Below are positions 1 to 7,888 of a stretch of DNA of 64,000 nt, in pieces (position 1 is the first letter of the stretch; every line of letters begins with the position of its first letter). The position numbers and the translations under genes are program-made. The notes beneath the pieces are model-generated. The model searched no databases. It was given only the letters and a program-made list of their open reading frames with translations, and was not told where the DNA came from. Location: contig JAJDBU010000059.1 of the NCBI GenBank assembly GCA_029261195.1, forward strand, positions 1-64,000, written 5' to 3'. The stretch comes from Nitrospirota bacterium. GTDB lineage: Bacteria > Nitrospirota > Nitrospiria > SBBL01 > JAADHI01.

Positions 1-122
1 ATAGGACAAAAGATGCCGCTTATGAGCTTGCGAGTGACATGAGTGAAGGATCAGATCAGAAAAACGTGAGAAATTTTTCTCACGAAATCGCTGTGCTCCT
101 TCTGAGGGGTAAGCGGGCCTGA
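1..122 (+). CDS. C-terminal tail of an unknown protein (cut by window edge)
   Basis: An open frame runs in from the left edge (frame of base 3) and stops at TGA 120-122, leaving 39 residues that end in LLLRGKRA. The composition (AAYELASDM, a charged middle, a hydrophobic IAVLLL near the end) looks protein-like and no other frame stays open. I do not recognise the family. A short palindrome (65-84) falls inside it. It could still be a chance open frame, because only 40 codons are visible. Confidence 0.4.
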   Translation, partial: RTKDAAYELASDMSEGSDQKNVRNFSHEIAVLLLRGKRA

Positions 123-291
123 CTTTTTCAGCAAGCCCTAAATAGGAACACGATTATTCAATTATAGATTTTAAAGACCATAAAAACCCAGAATCACCTT
201 ACAGTCTTTACCCATGGCTACCAATCTCTTGCTTTTCTTGCGGGTGTTTTAAGACTATGATATAGTTCCGCCGTTCATTTTCAACTTCACA

Positions 292-1581
292 GTGGACGGT
301 GTTTTTAATGGAAAAATATTGAAGAAATCCCCAGCAAAAACAGAGGCTTCCACGAGACACGATTCTTTGGAAAACGCCCTAAGCGAAAAAACAAAAGAGC
401 TTGAACTGCTCCAGCGCATTACCACCTCCATCAGTTCGAACCTCGACTTAAATGTCGTATTAAAAGAGATTGTCGCACTGGTTGTTGAATTGACCGGCGC
501 CGATGCCTGCCTGATTTACCTCTTAAATGAGCAGAAAGAGGAACTGGTACTTCAAGCCTCCAGAATTCCTCATCCGAAATTGATAGGCTGCATCCGGGTT
601 CAAGTGGGAGAAGGCATTACCGGATGGGTTGCGCGTGAGCGGCGCATGGTGGTCATTTCAGAAAACGCAGGAGAGGACCCGCGCTTTAAATTCTTCCAGC
701 GCCTGCCGGAAGATCGCTATCAGGCCTTTCTATCTGTCCCCGTCATTAGCAAGGGAGAGGTAATTGGGGTCCTGAACCTGCATCATCAAAAGACCCACCA
801 GCACCCCGAGGGAGAACTGGTCTTGATGTCGACGATCGGTCAGCAGGTTGGCAGTGCCATCGAAAATGCACGGCTTTATGACGAGATGAAAAAAAAGGCG
901 ATGCAGCTCGACACCCTCTCTCGTGTCAGCCAGACGATTACCTCCGGACGTTATCTCGAAGAAATTTTAAACCTGATCGTTACAATGACGGCGAGCATGA
1001 TGAATTCAGCTATTTGCTCCATCATGATTCTTGATGAAGAGTTGAGTGAACTAAAAATTGTCGCAACACAGAGCCTCAGTGAAGAATACCGGCGTAAAGC
1101 CAACGTAAAAGTGGGCGAAAGTATCGCCGGTCGCGCTGTTCATGAAAAATTGCCCGTCAGTACCCTGGATGTTCAAGATGACCCGGAATATCGCTTTCCG
1201 GAACTTGCAAAAAGAGAGGGACTCATATCGATGCTTTCTGTCCCGATGTGGATTAAGAACCGCATTGTCGGTGTCCTGAACAGCTACACTGCAGAACGAC
1301 ATATCTTCACTGAAGAAGAGATTAACTTGCTTCAATCGGTTGCAAATCAAGCGGCAGTGGCCATTGAAAATACAAACCTTTCAGAACAGTCCTCAGCGAT
1401 GCGGGAGGCCCTTGAAACCAGGAAGGTGGTCGAACGCGCAAAAGGCATCTTGATGAAGCAAAACAACATCCTTGAGGATGGTGCCTTTAAGTTGATCCAA
1501 CGCCAAAGTATGAACAAGCGGAGAACCATGCGAGAGGTCGCTGAAGCCATTATCCTGACCTCTCAAATCAAACCCTCCTAG
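292..1581 (+). CDS. GAF-GAF-ANTAR signal-sensing antiterminator
   Basis: A 429-residue soluble regulator. A short coiled-coil-like N-terminus (about residues 25-45) leads into a first GAF domain (about 45-200), a second GAF domain (about 210-365) and a C-terminal ANTAR domain (about 370-425), recognisable from VVERAKGILM and the following helices. ANTAR domains bind paired RNA hairpins and prevent transcription termination; GAF domains bind small ligands or partners. It therefore probably senses a small molecule and acts on leader RNAs. The chosen start is GTG with no clear ribosome site; no in-frame ATG occurs before the first GAF domain, so the N-terminus is uncertain. No cognate kinase or target operon is adjacent. 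Confidence 0.85.
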   Translation: MDGVFNGKILKKSPAKTEASTRHDSLENALSEKTKELELLQRITTSISSNLDLNVVLKEIVALVVELTGADACLIYLLNEQKEELVLQASRIPHPKLIGCIRVQVGEGITGWVARERRMVVISENAGEDPRFKFFQRLPEDRYQAFLSVPVISKGEVIGVLNLHHQKTHQHPEGELVLMSTIGQQVGSAIENARLYDEMKKKAMQLDTLSRVSQTITSGRYLEEILNLIVTMTASMMNSAICSIMILDEELSELKIVATQSLSEEYRRKANVKVGESIAGRAVHEKLPVSTLDVQDDPEYRFPELAKREGLISMLSVPMWIKNRIVGVLNSYTAERHIFTEEEINLLQSVANQAAVAIENTNLSEQSSAMREALETRKVVERAKGILMKQNNILEDGAFKLIQRQSMNKRRTMREVAEAIILTSQIKPS

Positions 1582-1673
1582 AGAGATAGAGTCTTCATCC
1601 ACTCCAGATTCACGAAAGGCTTTCCCCTGTTTAAGTACCGCCCATTTCCCAAAATAATGAATAGGACACTTCA

Positions 1674-2228
1674 ATGCCCCAATCGACACAAAAAGCACAC
1701 CTGATCTGGCTAGACCTCGAAATGACCGGGCTGGACCCGAACAAATATACCATTATTGAGATTGCGACGATCATCACGGATAGCCACCTGAATGTACTTG
1801 AAGAGGGCCCGGAGATTGCGATATGGCACGATCAGAAGACATTGAATCGTATTGAAAAGTGGAGTCTCGGAACCCACACAAGGTCCGGTTTGCTTGATCG
1901 AGTCAAGGCCTCCACAACACCAATCGAAGAGGCACAAAAACAGACCCTCAATTTTGTGAAGATGTATTGCGAAAAGCAAAAATCACCGCTATGCGGTAAT
2001 TCAATCGGGCATGACCGCCGATTTCTGGAACGCTACATGCCTCAGCTCTTCGACTTCCTCCATTATAGGAACATTGATGTGAGTACCGTGAAAGAATTAA
2101 TCAAGCGATGGTATGTCGACGGCCCCAAGGCTCCGGCGAAGGACGGAAAGCACCTGGCTCTGACCGATATCCGGGAATCGATCGCGGAGTTAAAGTTTTA
2201 CCGGGATCACTATTTTATGAAGTTGTAA
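1674..2228 (+). CDS. orn: Oligoribonuclease
   Basis: A 184-residue DEDDh-family 3'-5' exonuclease that degrades 2-5-nt RNA and c-di-GMP-derived pGpG in the cytoplasm. Exo I is WLDLEMTGLDP (Asp14, Glu16), Exo II lies in GNSIGHDRRFLERY, and the C-terminal catalytic His/Asp lie in HLALTDIRESI. Length matches the family (about 180 residues). ATG 1674 is preceded by a modest AGGAC ribosome site. It follows the ANTAR regulator by about 90 bases and may be separately transcribed. Confidence 0.95.
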   Translation: MPQSTQKAHLIWLDLEMTGLDPNKYTIIEIATIITDSHLNVLEEGPEIAIWHDQKTLNRIEKWSLGTHTRSGLLDRVKASTTPIEEAQKQTLNFVKMYCEKQKSPLCGNSIGHDRRFLERYMPQLFDFLHYRNIDVSTVKELIKRWYVDGPKAPAKDGKHLALTDIRESIAELKFYRDHYFMKL

Positions 2229-2259
2229 GATAGGGAGGGGGTAGGTTTACTCTAAGGGC

Positions 2260-2520
2260 TCAGTCCTCTGTTTCTACGGCAAGGACACGTTCTTGTTTTT
2301 TATAGAATGTAATGGCCTTACTTGCAAGTTTGTCTTCGACCTGCACCCAAATTTCTCGCCACTCGCCTTCGCTATGCGCCTGTTTCTTGGTATGTTTGCA
2401 GTCTGCTTTTTTGGGGCTGATCACTGCAGCCTCAAAAAAGCCTTTGGGCTGCTCAATCGCAGTCCAAGCCTCATCACCACATGTCCCAGCCACATCCAAC
2501 TCTAACCAGATCTTCTTCAA
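2260..2520 (-). CDS. Small hypothetical protein, TTG start
   Basis: An 86-residue protein with no family I recognise. It begins KKIWLELDVAG and is rich in Trp, Lys and Glu, with no signal peptide or membrane segment. The main evidence that it is real is the start site: an exact AGGAGG sits five bases upstream of TTG 2520 on the minus strand, which fixes the start. It is transcribed towards orn (convergent) and away from the FAD-dependent dehydrogenase. The GAWT/EQPKGFFEA region could be a small fold, but no function is proposed. Confidence 0.6.
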   Translation of the reverse strand: MKKIWLELDVAGTCGDEAWTAIEQPKGFFEAAVISPKKADCKHTKKQAHSEGEWREIWVQVEDKLASKAITFYKKQERVLAVETED

Positions 2521-2754
2521 GATTGCCTCCTAGTAAAATTCCAGATGGCAATGTACAAGCTTTGATCCATTGCTTTCAAGAAAAAAGTGCTGTTTTTCTT
2601 AAAGAAAATGCATCGGGGCTGCTTAGCCACTTGCTAAGCGCTCGCAGGGGAAGCTCTGCCAGGATTTAGCTGTCATTTTCCAGCAAATCCGACCCAAAGT
2701 ACGATATGCTGAGCGACGCCAAGAACTGAAGTATTCTAATCTGGGAATATCTTT

Positions 2755-4362
2755 ATGCTGAGATTATCTGAAATTAAACTGCCGCTGGATCATTCTGAGA
2801 GTGAACTCCTGACCGCCATTCAAAAAAAACTAAAAATCAAAGCGGAGCTCATCATCCGTTATGACATCGGCAGACGAAGCGTCGATGCGCGTAAGCGGAG
2901 TGCGATTGTCTTGATTTACACGCTTGATGTTGAGCTGACAAATGAAGCCCACGTATTTTATCGCTTCAGAGCGGATCCTCAGGTTTCAAAGACACCCGAC
3001 CTCCGTTATCACTTGCTTGCAAAAGCGCCGGATAAGCTTAGCAATCGACCGATTGTCATAGGTACAGGACCTTGCGGTCTTTTTTGCGGATTGCTGCTGG
3101 CACAGATGGGTTTTCGTCCGATTATTCTGGAGCGGGGCAAGGCGGTGCGAGAGCGGACGGTCGATACCTTTGCCTTCTGGCGAAAAGGTCACTTCAATCC
3201 AGAATCGAATGTACAATTCGGCGAAGGCGGTGCGGGGACTTTTTCAGATGGCAAGCTCTACAGCCGGATCAAAGACCCTGAAAATCGTGCACGCAAGGTT
3301 ATGGCCGAATTCGTTAAAGCGGGAGCAAAACCTGAAATTCTCACTGTCAGCAAACCTCATATCGGGACGTTCAAACTTGTGGAAATTATTGAAAAAATAC
3401 GTGCCGAAATTGAAGACCTCGGCGGTGAAATCCGTTTTCAGTCCCGAGTTGATTCCCTTAATATTGTAGACAAAAAGCTTAAAGGCATCACACTTTCTAG
3501 CGGTGAAAGGCTTCGATCTGCCCATGTCATTCTTGCCGTGGGACATAGCGCCCGCGATACCTTTCAAATGCTCTACGAGCGGGGAGTCGCGATTGAGCCG
3601 AAACCTTTTTCAATCGGTTTTCGCATTGAACACCCGCAGTCCTTGATTGATCGAAGATATTTCGGCCCGGATATCGGCCACCCTGTTCTGGGTGCAGCGG
3701 ATTACAAGCTGGTGCACCATTGCAGTAATGGCCGCACTGTCTATAGTTTCTGCATGTGCCCCGGCGGAACGGTTGTCGCCTCTGCTTCCGAACACGGGGG
3801 CATCGTGACAAACGGTATGAGCCAGTATTCCCGACATGAACGTAATGCCAACAGCGCCATTGTTGTAGGCGTGACACCGGAGGATTATCCAGGAGGACCC
3901 ATGGCCGGGATAGACTTTCAGCGCTCTCTGGAAATGGCGGCATTTCAATTAGGCGGAGGCAACTATCATGCGCCGGGACAGCGTCTTGCCGATTTCCTGG
4001 CCAATCGCCCCTCTCTTACGCTTGGCTCGGTACAGCCCTCCTATACACCCGGCGTCCATCTCACAGATTTATCACAAAGTCTGCCCACATACGCCATTGA
4101 GGCCATCCGGGAAGCCCTGCCCGCCTTCGACAAGCAGATCAAGGGATTTTTAATGGATGATGCCATCTTGACCGGCGTTGAAACACGCACCTCATCTCCC
4201 ATCCGAATTGTAAGAACCGCCAACTTCCAAAGCGATAACACCGAAGGCCTGTACCCGGCAGGGGAAGGTGCCGGGTATGCCGGTGGCATTCTTTCAGCCG
4301 CCGTGGATGGCATCAAGGTCGCTGAGGCAGTCGCTCTTGATCTCTTAAAAACAGAAAAATAA
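2755..4362 (+). CDS. FAD-dependent dehydrogenase (COG2509 type)
   Basis: A 535-residue flavoprotein. The dinucleotide-binding motif GTGPCG (residues 103-108) follows an N-terminal domain of about 95 residues, as in the COG2509 uncharacterised FAD-dependent dehydrogenases; the C-terminus carries a second FAD-contacting glycine-rich stretch (PAGEGAGYAGGI). An ERGK acidic end after the first beta-alpha-beta unit fits FAD ribose binding. The substrate is unknown for the family. It is a monocistronic-looking gene between the small TTG gene and motB-like. No signal peptide; cytoplasmic. Confidence 0.85.
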   Translation: MLRLSEIKLPLDHSESELLTAIQKKLKIKAELIIRYDIGRRSVDARKRSAIVLIYTLDVELTNEAHVFYRFRADPQVSKTPDLRYHLLAKAPDKLSNRPIVIGTGPCGLFCGLLLAQMGFRPIILERGKAVRERTVDTFAFWRKGHFNPESNVQFGEGGAGTFSDGKLYSRIKDPENRARKVMAEFVKAGAKPEILTVSKPHIGTFKLVEIIEKIRAEIEDLGGEIRFQSRVDSLNIVDKKLKGITLSSGERLRSAHVILAVGHSARDTFQMLYERGVAIEPKPFSIGFRIEHPQSLIDRRYFGPDIGHPVLGAADYKLVHHCSNGRTVYSFCMCPGGTVVASASEHGGIVTNGMSQYSRHERNANSAIVVGVTPEDYPGGPMAGIDFQRSLEMAAFQLGGGNYHAPGQRLADFLANRPSLTLGSVQPSYTPGVHLTDLSQSLPTYAIEAIREALPAFDKQIKGFLMDDAILTGVETRTSSPIRIVRTANFQSDNTEGLYPAGEGAGYAGGILSAAVDGIKVAEAVALDLLKTEK

Positions 4363-4539
4363 CCCCCTGACCTGCTTATTTTTTCGACAGCCTCCTAGGC
4401 AATCCTTTCCAAGTGTCTAGGCAAAAGTTTCTAAGCACAGCCTCCTCTATTCGATAAGACCCCGAATCAAGGCAGTACTCACTTGGTACAGGCTTTGCTT
4501 TCATCCAGAGTTGTACGCGCTGAAATATGGAGCAGGGCA

Positions 4540-5397
4540 ATGGCAGATCAACAAGATTTTGAGGCAGGCTTTGGACAATTTTCAAAATCAGGCTGGCTCC
4601 AAAGTCGCATAAAGTTTCCGAAGTCATCCAATCAAAAAGAGGATGATTGGGAGACCGAAGGATTCACAGGGGATGGCGCTTTTTCAAGCGCCGAAAATAG
4701 GGGTGCTGCCCTGAATGACTTTACTGAGTCCTCAAACGCTTTTACTTCCTCCGAACATTGGAGCCTACCCTGGTCCGATCTCATGATGACGATGTTTGTC
4801 TTGTTTGCGGTCTTACTTTCAGTCCATGTTTCCGAAAGAAATGTCGTTGAAGCGGCTCATTCACAAGTTGAGGTGAGCAAAGAAAAGACCTCTGCAAAAG
4901 ATCCGATTACATTTCCATCCGGAGAAGTAAAACTCAGTCCTGAAAAGATTTATCGCCTCAGTGATCAAGCCGTCCGGAAGAGTAATCTTGAACAGATTGA
5001 AGTTATTTTTGAAGAAGATAAGACGGTGCGTATCAGTGTTCGAGGACCGCTTTTTTTCGATAGTGGGAATGCGGCGCTCAGAGATGATACAAAAATATTC
5101 CTGGACCAATTTTTACCTATTCTTCAAAAAATTGATAATGAAATAAATATTGTGGGGCACACAGATGATCTTCCCGTGCATAGTCCACTTTACGCATCGA
5201 ACTGGGAGCTTTCGTCCATTCGAGCCTCAAATGTGGCAAAATACCTGATTAAAGCGGGTCTTCTGGAGCCGGGACGCTTTAGCGTCATCGGACGCTCAAT
5301 GTACAGACCTGAACGACCGAACATCACGAAAGAAAACCGCCAGATCAATCGAAGAGTGGATATCGTCATTACCAGAAGACACTATGATGGAATTTAG
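4540..5397 (+). CDS. motB: MotB-like stator subunit with OmpA domain
   Basis: A 285-residue protein. One membrane helix at about residues 79-97 begins LPWSDLMMTM; its Asp aligns with the proton-binding Asp32 of E. coli MotB. A C-terminal OmpA/MotB peptidoglycan-binding domain follows (VGHTDDLPV, NRRVDIVI). ATG 4540 is chosen over an upstream TTG because GGAGCAGGG lies just before it. The roughly 78-residue, acidic, low-complexity N-terminal extension ahead of the helix is much longer than in ordinary MotB. It is followed at 23 bases by the MotA-like gene. No other flagellar genes are in view, so a non-flagellar MotAB-type motor cannot be excluded. Confidence 0.82.
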   Translation: MADQQDFEAGFGQFSKSGWLQSRIKFPKSSNQKEDDWETEGFTGDGAFSSAENRGAALNDFTESSNAFTSSEHWSLPWSDLMMTMFVLFAVLLSVHVSERNVVEAAHSQVEVSKEKTSAKDPITFPSGEVKLSPEKIYRLSDQAVRKSNLEQIEVIFEEDKTVRISVRGPLFFDSGNAALRDDTKIFLDQFLPILQKIDNEINIVGHTDDLPVHSPLYASNWELSSIRASNVAKYLIKAGLLEPGRFSVIGRSMYRPERPNITKENRQINRRVDIVITRRHYDGI

Positions 5398-5420
5398 AAA
5401 ATATCAGTAAGGAGGGAAAA

Positions 5421-6263
5421 GTGGGCGCTAAGAATTTTTACGGGATTTTGATTTGTGTACTGGTTTTTTTTGCAAGTTTTCTCCTGAGCAAGGGAGCCAG
5501 CATGTACCTTAATGTCGTCGCATTTCTGGTTGTCGTTTCAGGCACAATTGGTTCGATGTTTTTGAGTTACTCATTTGAACGAATCAAATCGGCCTATTTA
5601 GTCTCAAAAAATGCCTACCTTGTGAAGCTGCCGAGCCAGGATGATTTGATCAAGGCCTTATTGGGACTTGCAGTCAAAAGCCGCTATGACGGCATTTTAT
5701 CTCTTGAAAAAGCATTAAGTAAAACAACCGCTTCTTTCTTAAGAGGTGGGCTGGATATGCTTGTTGATGGTTTTAAGGGTAGCGAAGTGAAAGACATGCT
5801 GAGTTCAGAAAGCTATTTTTTCAAGCAACGACGGGCGGCAAATGAACGTGTTTTCCGGAGCATGGCACGGTCTGCGCCCGCCTTTGGCATCATCGGAAGT
5901 GTCATCGGCCTCATCGGCATGTTATCCGATTTAGGCAATACGACGGTGATCTTGCAAACCATCCCGATCGCTCTGACATCCACCCTCTACGGCATACTGC
6001 TTAGCAATTATATTCTGACGCCGATTGCCGAAAATATTCACGCACGGACACACGAAGAGCTGCTCCTACAAAAGATGATCCTCAATGGCATCCTGGCCAT
6101 CAGCAACGAACAAAACGTCTACAAACTGGAAAAGAAACTCTGTTTATTCCTAACGCCAGCCGTTCGCAGAGGTCACGAACAAGACTTCACAAATATCCGG
6201 CGACGATATGTAGGCATGAATTTTCAGGAAAGAGAAGAGGTTTTCCAGGCCGCCCACTCTTAG
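5421..6263 (+). CDS. motA: MotA-like stator subunit
   Basis: A 280-residue inner-membrane protein of the MotA/TolQ/ExbB proton-channel superfamily with the MotA layout: two N-terminal helices (about residues 5-25 and 30-50), a cytoplasmic loop of about 90 residues, and two C-terminal helices (about 150-200). The third helix contains SAPAFGIIGSVIG, whose Pro matches the conserved channel proline (Pro173 in E. coli). GTG 5421 is fixed by AGGAGGG just upstream. The gene order here is motB then motA, the reverse of the usual order. Together they would form a peptidoglycan-anchored ion-driven stator. Confidence 0.85.
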   Translation: MGAKNFYGILICVLVFFASFLLSKGASMYLNVVAFLVVVSGTIGSMFLSYSFERIKSAYLVSKNAYLVKLPSQDDLIKALLGLAVKSRYDGILSLEKALSKTTASFLRGGLDMLVDGFKGSEVKDMLSSESYFFKQRRAANERVFRSMARSAPAFGIIGSVIGLIGMLSDLGNTTVILQTIPIALTSTLYGILLSNYILTPIAENIHARTHEELLLQKMILNGILAISNEQNVYKLEKKLCLFLTPAVRRGHEQDFTNIRRRYVGMNFQEREEVFQAAHS

Positions 6264-6420
6264 TCAGGGCAAAGCGCCGGCAGGACTGACTCAGGCTTCA
6301 CTTAAGGCCCGATTTTTCCCGGCGCCATGATAAGCGTCTCCTTTTCTGATTAGAATAAAATCACTTTGTTTGAAACTGAGAGAGCATGACTCAGTCTGTC
6401 TCATCTTCTAGGTGCTTATC

Positions 6421-6729
6421 TCACAATGAAGCGATCAAAACCCGTAGACGCTTAATCGCTTTAGGGTTAATGCAGTAGCAGATTGCCGGCCCCTGAACCT
6501 CACCTTGAATGAGTTCACATGCTTTGAGGACTTTAAGATGTTGAGACACCGTTGATTGTGAAATCGGCAATTCATCGACGATTTCACCGCAAATGCATGC
6601 ATTCCTCTCAATGAGAACCCTGAGAATCATGATCCTGGCTTCATGCCCCAGCGCCTTGCAGAGCTTTGCAAGTTCTCTATCCGTTTCAACCAGGCTCGTT
6701 TTTTTTAGCTTCGCGTCATCGCATTTCAT
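6421..6729 (-). CDS. arsR: ArsR-family arsenic-responsive repressor
   Basis: A 102-residue winged-helix repressor. The recognition region reads CGEIVDELPISQSTVSQHLK, and the preceding NACIC pair sits where ArsR proteins carry their As(III)-binding Cys-x-Cys. The start is ATG 6729, preceded by AAGGGG; a longer reading would translate through the operator region and is rejected. It is divergent from gapdh-arsJ, and the two inverted repeats at 6769-6818 lie between, so it probably represses both directions until As(III) binds. Confidence 0.9.
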   Translation of the reverse strand: MKCDDAKLKKTSLVETDRELAKLCKALGHEARIMILRVLIERNACICGEIVDELPISQSTVSQHLKVLKACELIQGEVQGPAICYCINPKAIKRLRVLIASL

Positions 6730-6768
6730 CAGCCCCTTTATACACAAAAAAAAACCGACTTGATAGCT

Positions 6769-6818
6769 TTTATCGTATAAAAACGATAAAGTGCCTCCAT
6801 TATCGTAAAAATACGATA
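6769..6818. promoter_or_regulatory. Tandem ArsR operators
   Basis: Two inverted repeats of identical form, TATCGT-N6-ACGATA, lie at 6771-6788 and 6801-6818. The first extends to TTTATCGT/ACGATAAA (6769-6790) and the second to TATCGTA/TACGATA. They are offset by exactly 30 bases, about three helical turns, so dimers would sit on the same face. They fill the divergent arsR/gapdh intergenic region and are the obvious binding sites for the adjacent ArsR (inference from position and symmetry). Confidence 0.85.
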
Positions 6819-6856
6819 GACTGTTTGAGTTGAAAAAAATTCTTCGGAGGATAAAC

Positions 6857-7885
6857 ATGGGTATCCGTATTGCGATTAACGGCTTTGGGCGCATGGGAAG
6901 GCTGGGCATGAGAGCAGGATTCGCTAATCCAAATTTTGAGATCGTCCATATCAATGACCCGGAAGGCTCTGCGAAAGCCGCGGCCCACCTGCTTCAGTTT
7001 GATTCAGTGCATGGCAAGTGGAATAAAAATATTTCCTGCTCTTGTGACGAATACTTTAAGGTTGAGGAAAAGAAAATTTCATGGAGCGCCTACGCTTCCA
7101 TTGAAGAAATGCCGTGGCCTGAAATTCAGGCCGATCTCGTACTCGATTGCACAGGAAAACATAAATCAAAAGAGGCACTTCAGAAATACTTTGATGCCGG
7201 AATAAAAAAAGTGGTGGTCTCTACCCCTGTTAAAGATGACGGCGTACTCAATATCGTTATGGGTATTAATGATCATCTGTATCAGTCGAATGAAGCCCAC
7301 CTTGTTACAGCTGCTTCATGTACAACCAATGCTCTGGCGCCTGTTGTAAAGACCATTCATGAAGGCCTTGGCATTAAACATGGCACGGTAACAAGCATTC
7401 ATGACCTTACGAACACCCAAACAATCATCGATAAATTCCACAAAGATTTAAGACGTGCCCGATCAAGTTCAACTTCTTTGATTCCCACGTCATCGGGTTC
7501 TTCAAAAGCGATTATTAAAATATTCCCTGAGCTTGAGGGACGTTTAGAATGCATGGCGATTCGCGTCCCGCTGCAGAATAGTTCAATGATTGACTGTGTA
7601 TTTGAAGTCAATAGAAAAACAACGAAAGAGGAAGTGAATCAAATCCTTCAAAAAGCTGCCGAAGGAGAATTATCGAATATTTTTGGCTATGAGACCTTGC
7701 CTCTTGTCTCGGTTGACTATCTTCATGAATCAAAATCGTCTGTCGTAGATGCGCTATCCACTTCTGTTGTTAACGGGACACAAGTCAAAATTATCGCCTG
7801 GTATGACAATGAATGGGGCTACGTATCCAGAATGATGGAACTGGTTGGCAAAGTCGCAAAAAGCATGACTGGACAGGGATTTTAG
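6857..7885 (+). CDS. gapdh: Glyceraldehyde-3-phosphate dehydrogenase of the ars operon
   Basis: A 342-residue GAPDH with INGFGRMGR at the N-terminus and the catalytic Cys in SCTTN (about Cys155). ATG 6857 is chosen over an upstream TTG because CGGAGG lies six bases before it. Its position directly before arsJ and divergent from arsR marks it as the arsenical-resistance GAPDH. In characterised systems this enzyme uses arsenate in place of phosphate and makes 1-arseno-3-phosphoglycerate, which ArsJ expels. A housekeeping glycolytic role is less likely here but cannot be excluded from sequence alone. Confidence 0.9.
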   Translation: MGIRIAINGFGRMGRLGMRAGFANPNFEIVHINDPEGSAKAAAHLLQFDSVHGKWNKNISCSCDEYFKVEEKKISWSAYASIEEMPWPEIQADLVLDCTGKHKSKEALQKYFDAGIKKVVVSTPVKDDGVLNIVMGINDHLYQSNEAHLVTAASCTTNALAPVVKTIHEGLGIKHGTVTSIHDLTNTQTIIDKFHKDLRRARSSSTSLIPTSSGSSKAIIKIFPELEGRLECMAIRVPLQNSSMIDCVFEVNRKTTKEEVNQILQKAAEGELSNIFGYETLPLVSVDYLHESKSSVVDALSTSVVNGTQVKIIAWYDNEWGYVSRMMELVGKVAKSMTGQGF

Positions 7886-7888
7886 CAA

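Noticed and set aside
65-84. Near-perfect palindrome CGTGAGAAA-TT-TTTCTCACG
   Set aside because: It falls inside the probable coding tail at the left edge, the 2-base centre is too short for a good hairpin, and no promoter is seen beside it.
2621-2639. Hairpin GCTTAGC-CACTT-GCTAAGC
   Set aside because: A clean 7-base stem, but with no T run on either strand and no clear relation to a gene end; probably chance.
6274-6325. GCGCCGG/CCGGCGC arms after the motA-like gene
   Set aside because: The 38-base loop and lack of a terminal T run make a terminator unlikely.
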